From Candidatus Melainabacteria bacterium (lineage in GTDB: Bacteria > Cyanobacteriota > Vampirovibrionia > Vampirovibrionales > JAJTHC01): a stretch of DNA of 5,311 bases. The stretch is from positions 1 to 5,311 of the forward strand of contig JAPLIO010000079.1 of NCBI GenBank assembly GCA_026389055.1, given 5' to 3'. The notes under the pieces were generated by a model. That model was not told the origin of the DNA and did no database searches. It saw nothing but the letters and a program-made list of their open reading frames with translations. This document shows positions 5,073 through 5,311 of the stretch, in pieces (the first letter of the stretch is position 1; each line of letters opens with the position of its first letter). The position numbers and the translations under genes were made by a program.

Positions 5073-5113
5073 AATCAATGCCTCATCTGTTATACTCAGA
5101 TGAGGCATTGATT
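5073..5113. terminator. Bidirectional terminator between prs and the converging gene
   Basis: A perfect 17-bp stem (5073-5089 with 5097-5113; core CAATGCCTCATCTG / CAGATGAGGCATTG) encloses a 7-nt TTATACT loop. It begins 22 nt after the prs stop and ends 13 nt before the stop of the opposing gene. T-runs are modest on both sides (CTAATTGGCTTCTTT on plus; TATG then A-rich on minus). Stem quality and placement are the main support. Confidence 0.7.
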
Positions 5114-5126
5114 CTAATTGGCTTCT

Positions 5127-5311
5127 TTAAATTAATTTTCCATTTATATCATAATTGTTGGTTTGTACCACATTACCATTGGCATCAAGGTCTACCCAAG
5201 TTTTCAAAGTTTTACCGTCTGCTTGGTAGGTTGCGTAATTATCTAATTTGGCGGATTCAAGTAAGAAGTGTTCCACAAGGGGTGGAACGGCTAAGCTACG
5301 GCATGTAGCAC
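5127..5311 (-). CDS. Unidentified protein, C-terminal 60 residues
   Basis: The minus strand is open from the right window edge to a TAA at 5127-5129, encoding at least 60 residues. The start lies outside. The product ends with an Asp/Asn/Gly-rich stretch: YQADGKTLKTWVDLD, then ANGNVVQ, then NNYDINGKLI. Its spaced D-x-D/N-G turns recall short Ca-binding loops or repeated beta-turn modules such as YD-repeat proteins. The similarity is too weak to assign a family. The frame has a sensible residue mix, and its stop sits just beyond the hairpin shared with prs, which is what a converging real gene would show. I do not recognise it. Confidence 0.5.
   Translation of the reverse strand, partial: ATCRSLAVPPLVEHFLLESAKLDNYATYQADGKTLKTWVDLDANGNVVQTNNYDINGKLI

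Noticed and set aside
5078..5308. 76-codon plus-strand open frame after prs
   Set aside because: It starts inside the terminator hairpin, has an implausible residue mix, and lies opposite a more protein-like minus-strand frame.

Overview
This 5.3 kb window is ordinary bacterial chromosome with moderate GC and metabolic housekeeping genes. Most of the unusual structure is in the intergenic DNA. The taxon cannot be fixed from the sequence. A DUF3326 protein, a Bacillus/cyanobacteria-like ribose-phosphate pyrophosphokinase ending in SVSAMFS, and abundant palindromic repeats would fit Cyanobacteria or non-photosynthetic relatives (Vampirovibrionia/Melainabacteria), but this is only a guess. No plasmid, phage, IS transposase, CRISPR, tRNA or rRNA is visible.

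Layout, left to right. The 3' end of malQ (4-alpha-glucanotransferase, + strand) enters from the left and stops at 514. A palindromic, MITE-like repeat (537-661) fills the convergent gap. The minus-strand pair hpt (1766-2425) and a DUF3326 gene (668-1759) follows. The two genes are 6 nt apart and probably co-transcribed from a good sigma-70-type promoter at 2477-2505. The 486-bp gap 2426-2911 has no credible gene. It holds that promoter, a perfect GGGAGGG-type palindrome, nested inverted repeats, G-rich tandem repeats and the first copy (A) of a dispersed repeat. Next is a minus-strand MtnX-like HAD-IB phosphatase (2912-3619). The divergent gap 3620-4058 holds two hairpins, repeat copy B and an AT-rich prs upstream region. 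The prs gene (ribose-phosphate pyrophosphokinase, + strand) runs 4059-5051, with GTG as its best start. A 17-bp-stem hairpin (5073-5113) separates it from the 3' end of an unidentified minus-strand gene that runs off the right edge.

The clearest functional link is PRPP: Prs makes it and Hpt uses it to salvage hypoxanthine/guanine. They lie on opposite strands and are not one operon. The phosphatase resembles the methionine-salvage enzyme MtnX, but no other salvage gene is present. I found no convincing new multi-gene system. The best leads are the two diverged copies of one repeat bracketing the phosphatase gene, the palindromic element behind malQ, and the conserved but uncharacterised DUF3326 protein coupled to hpt.
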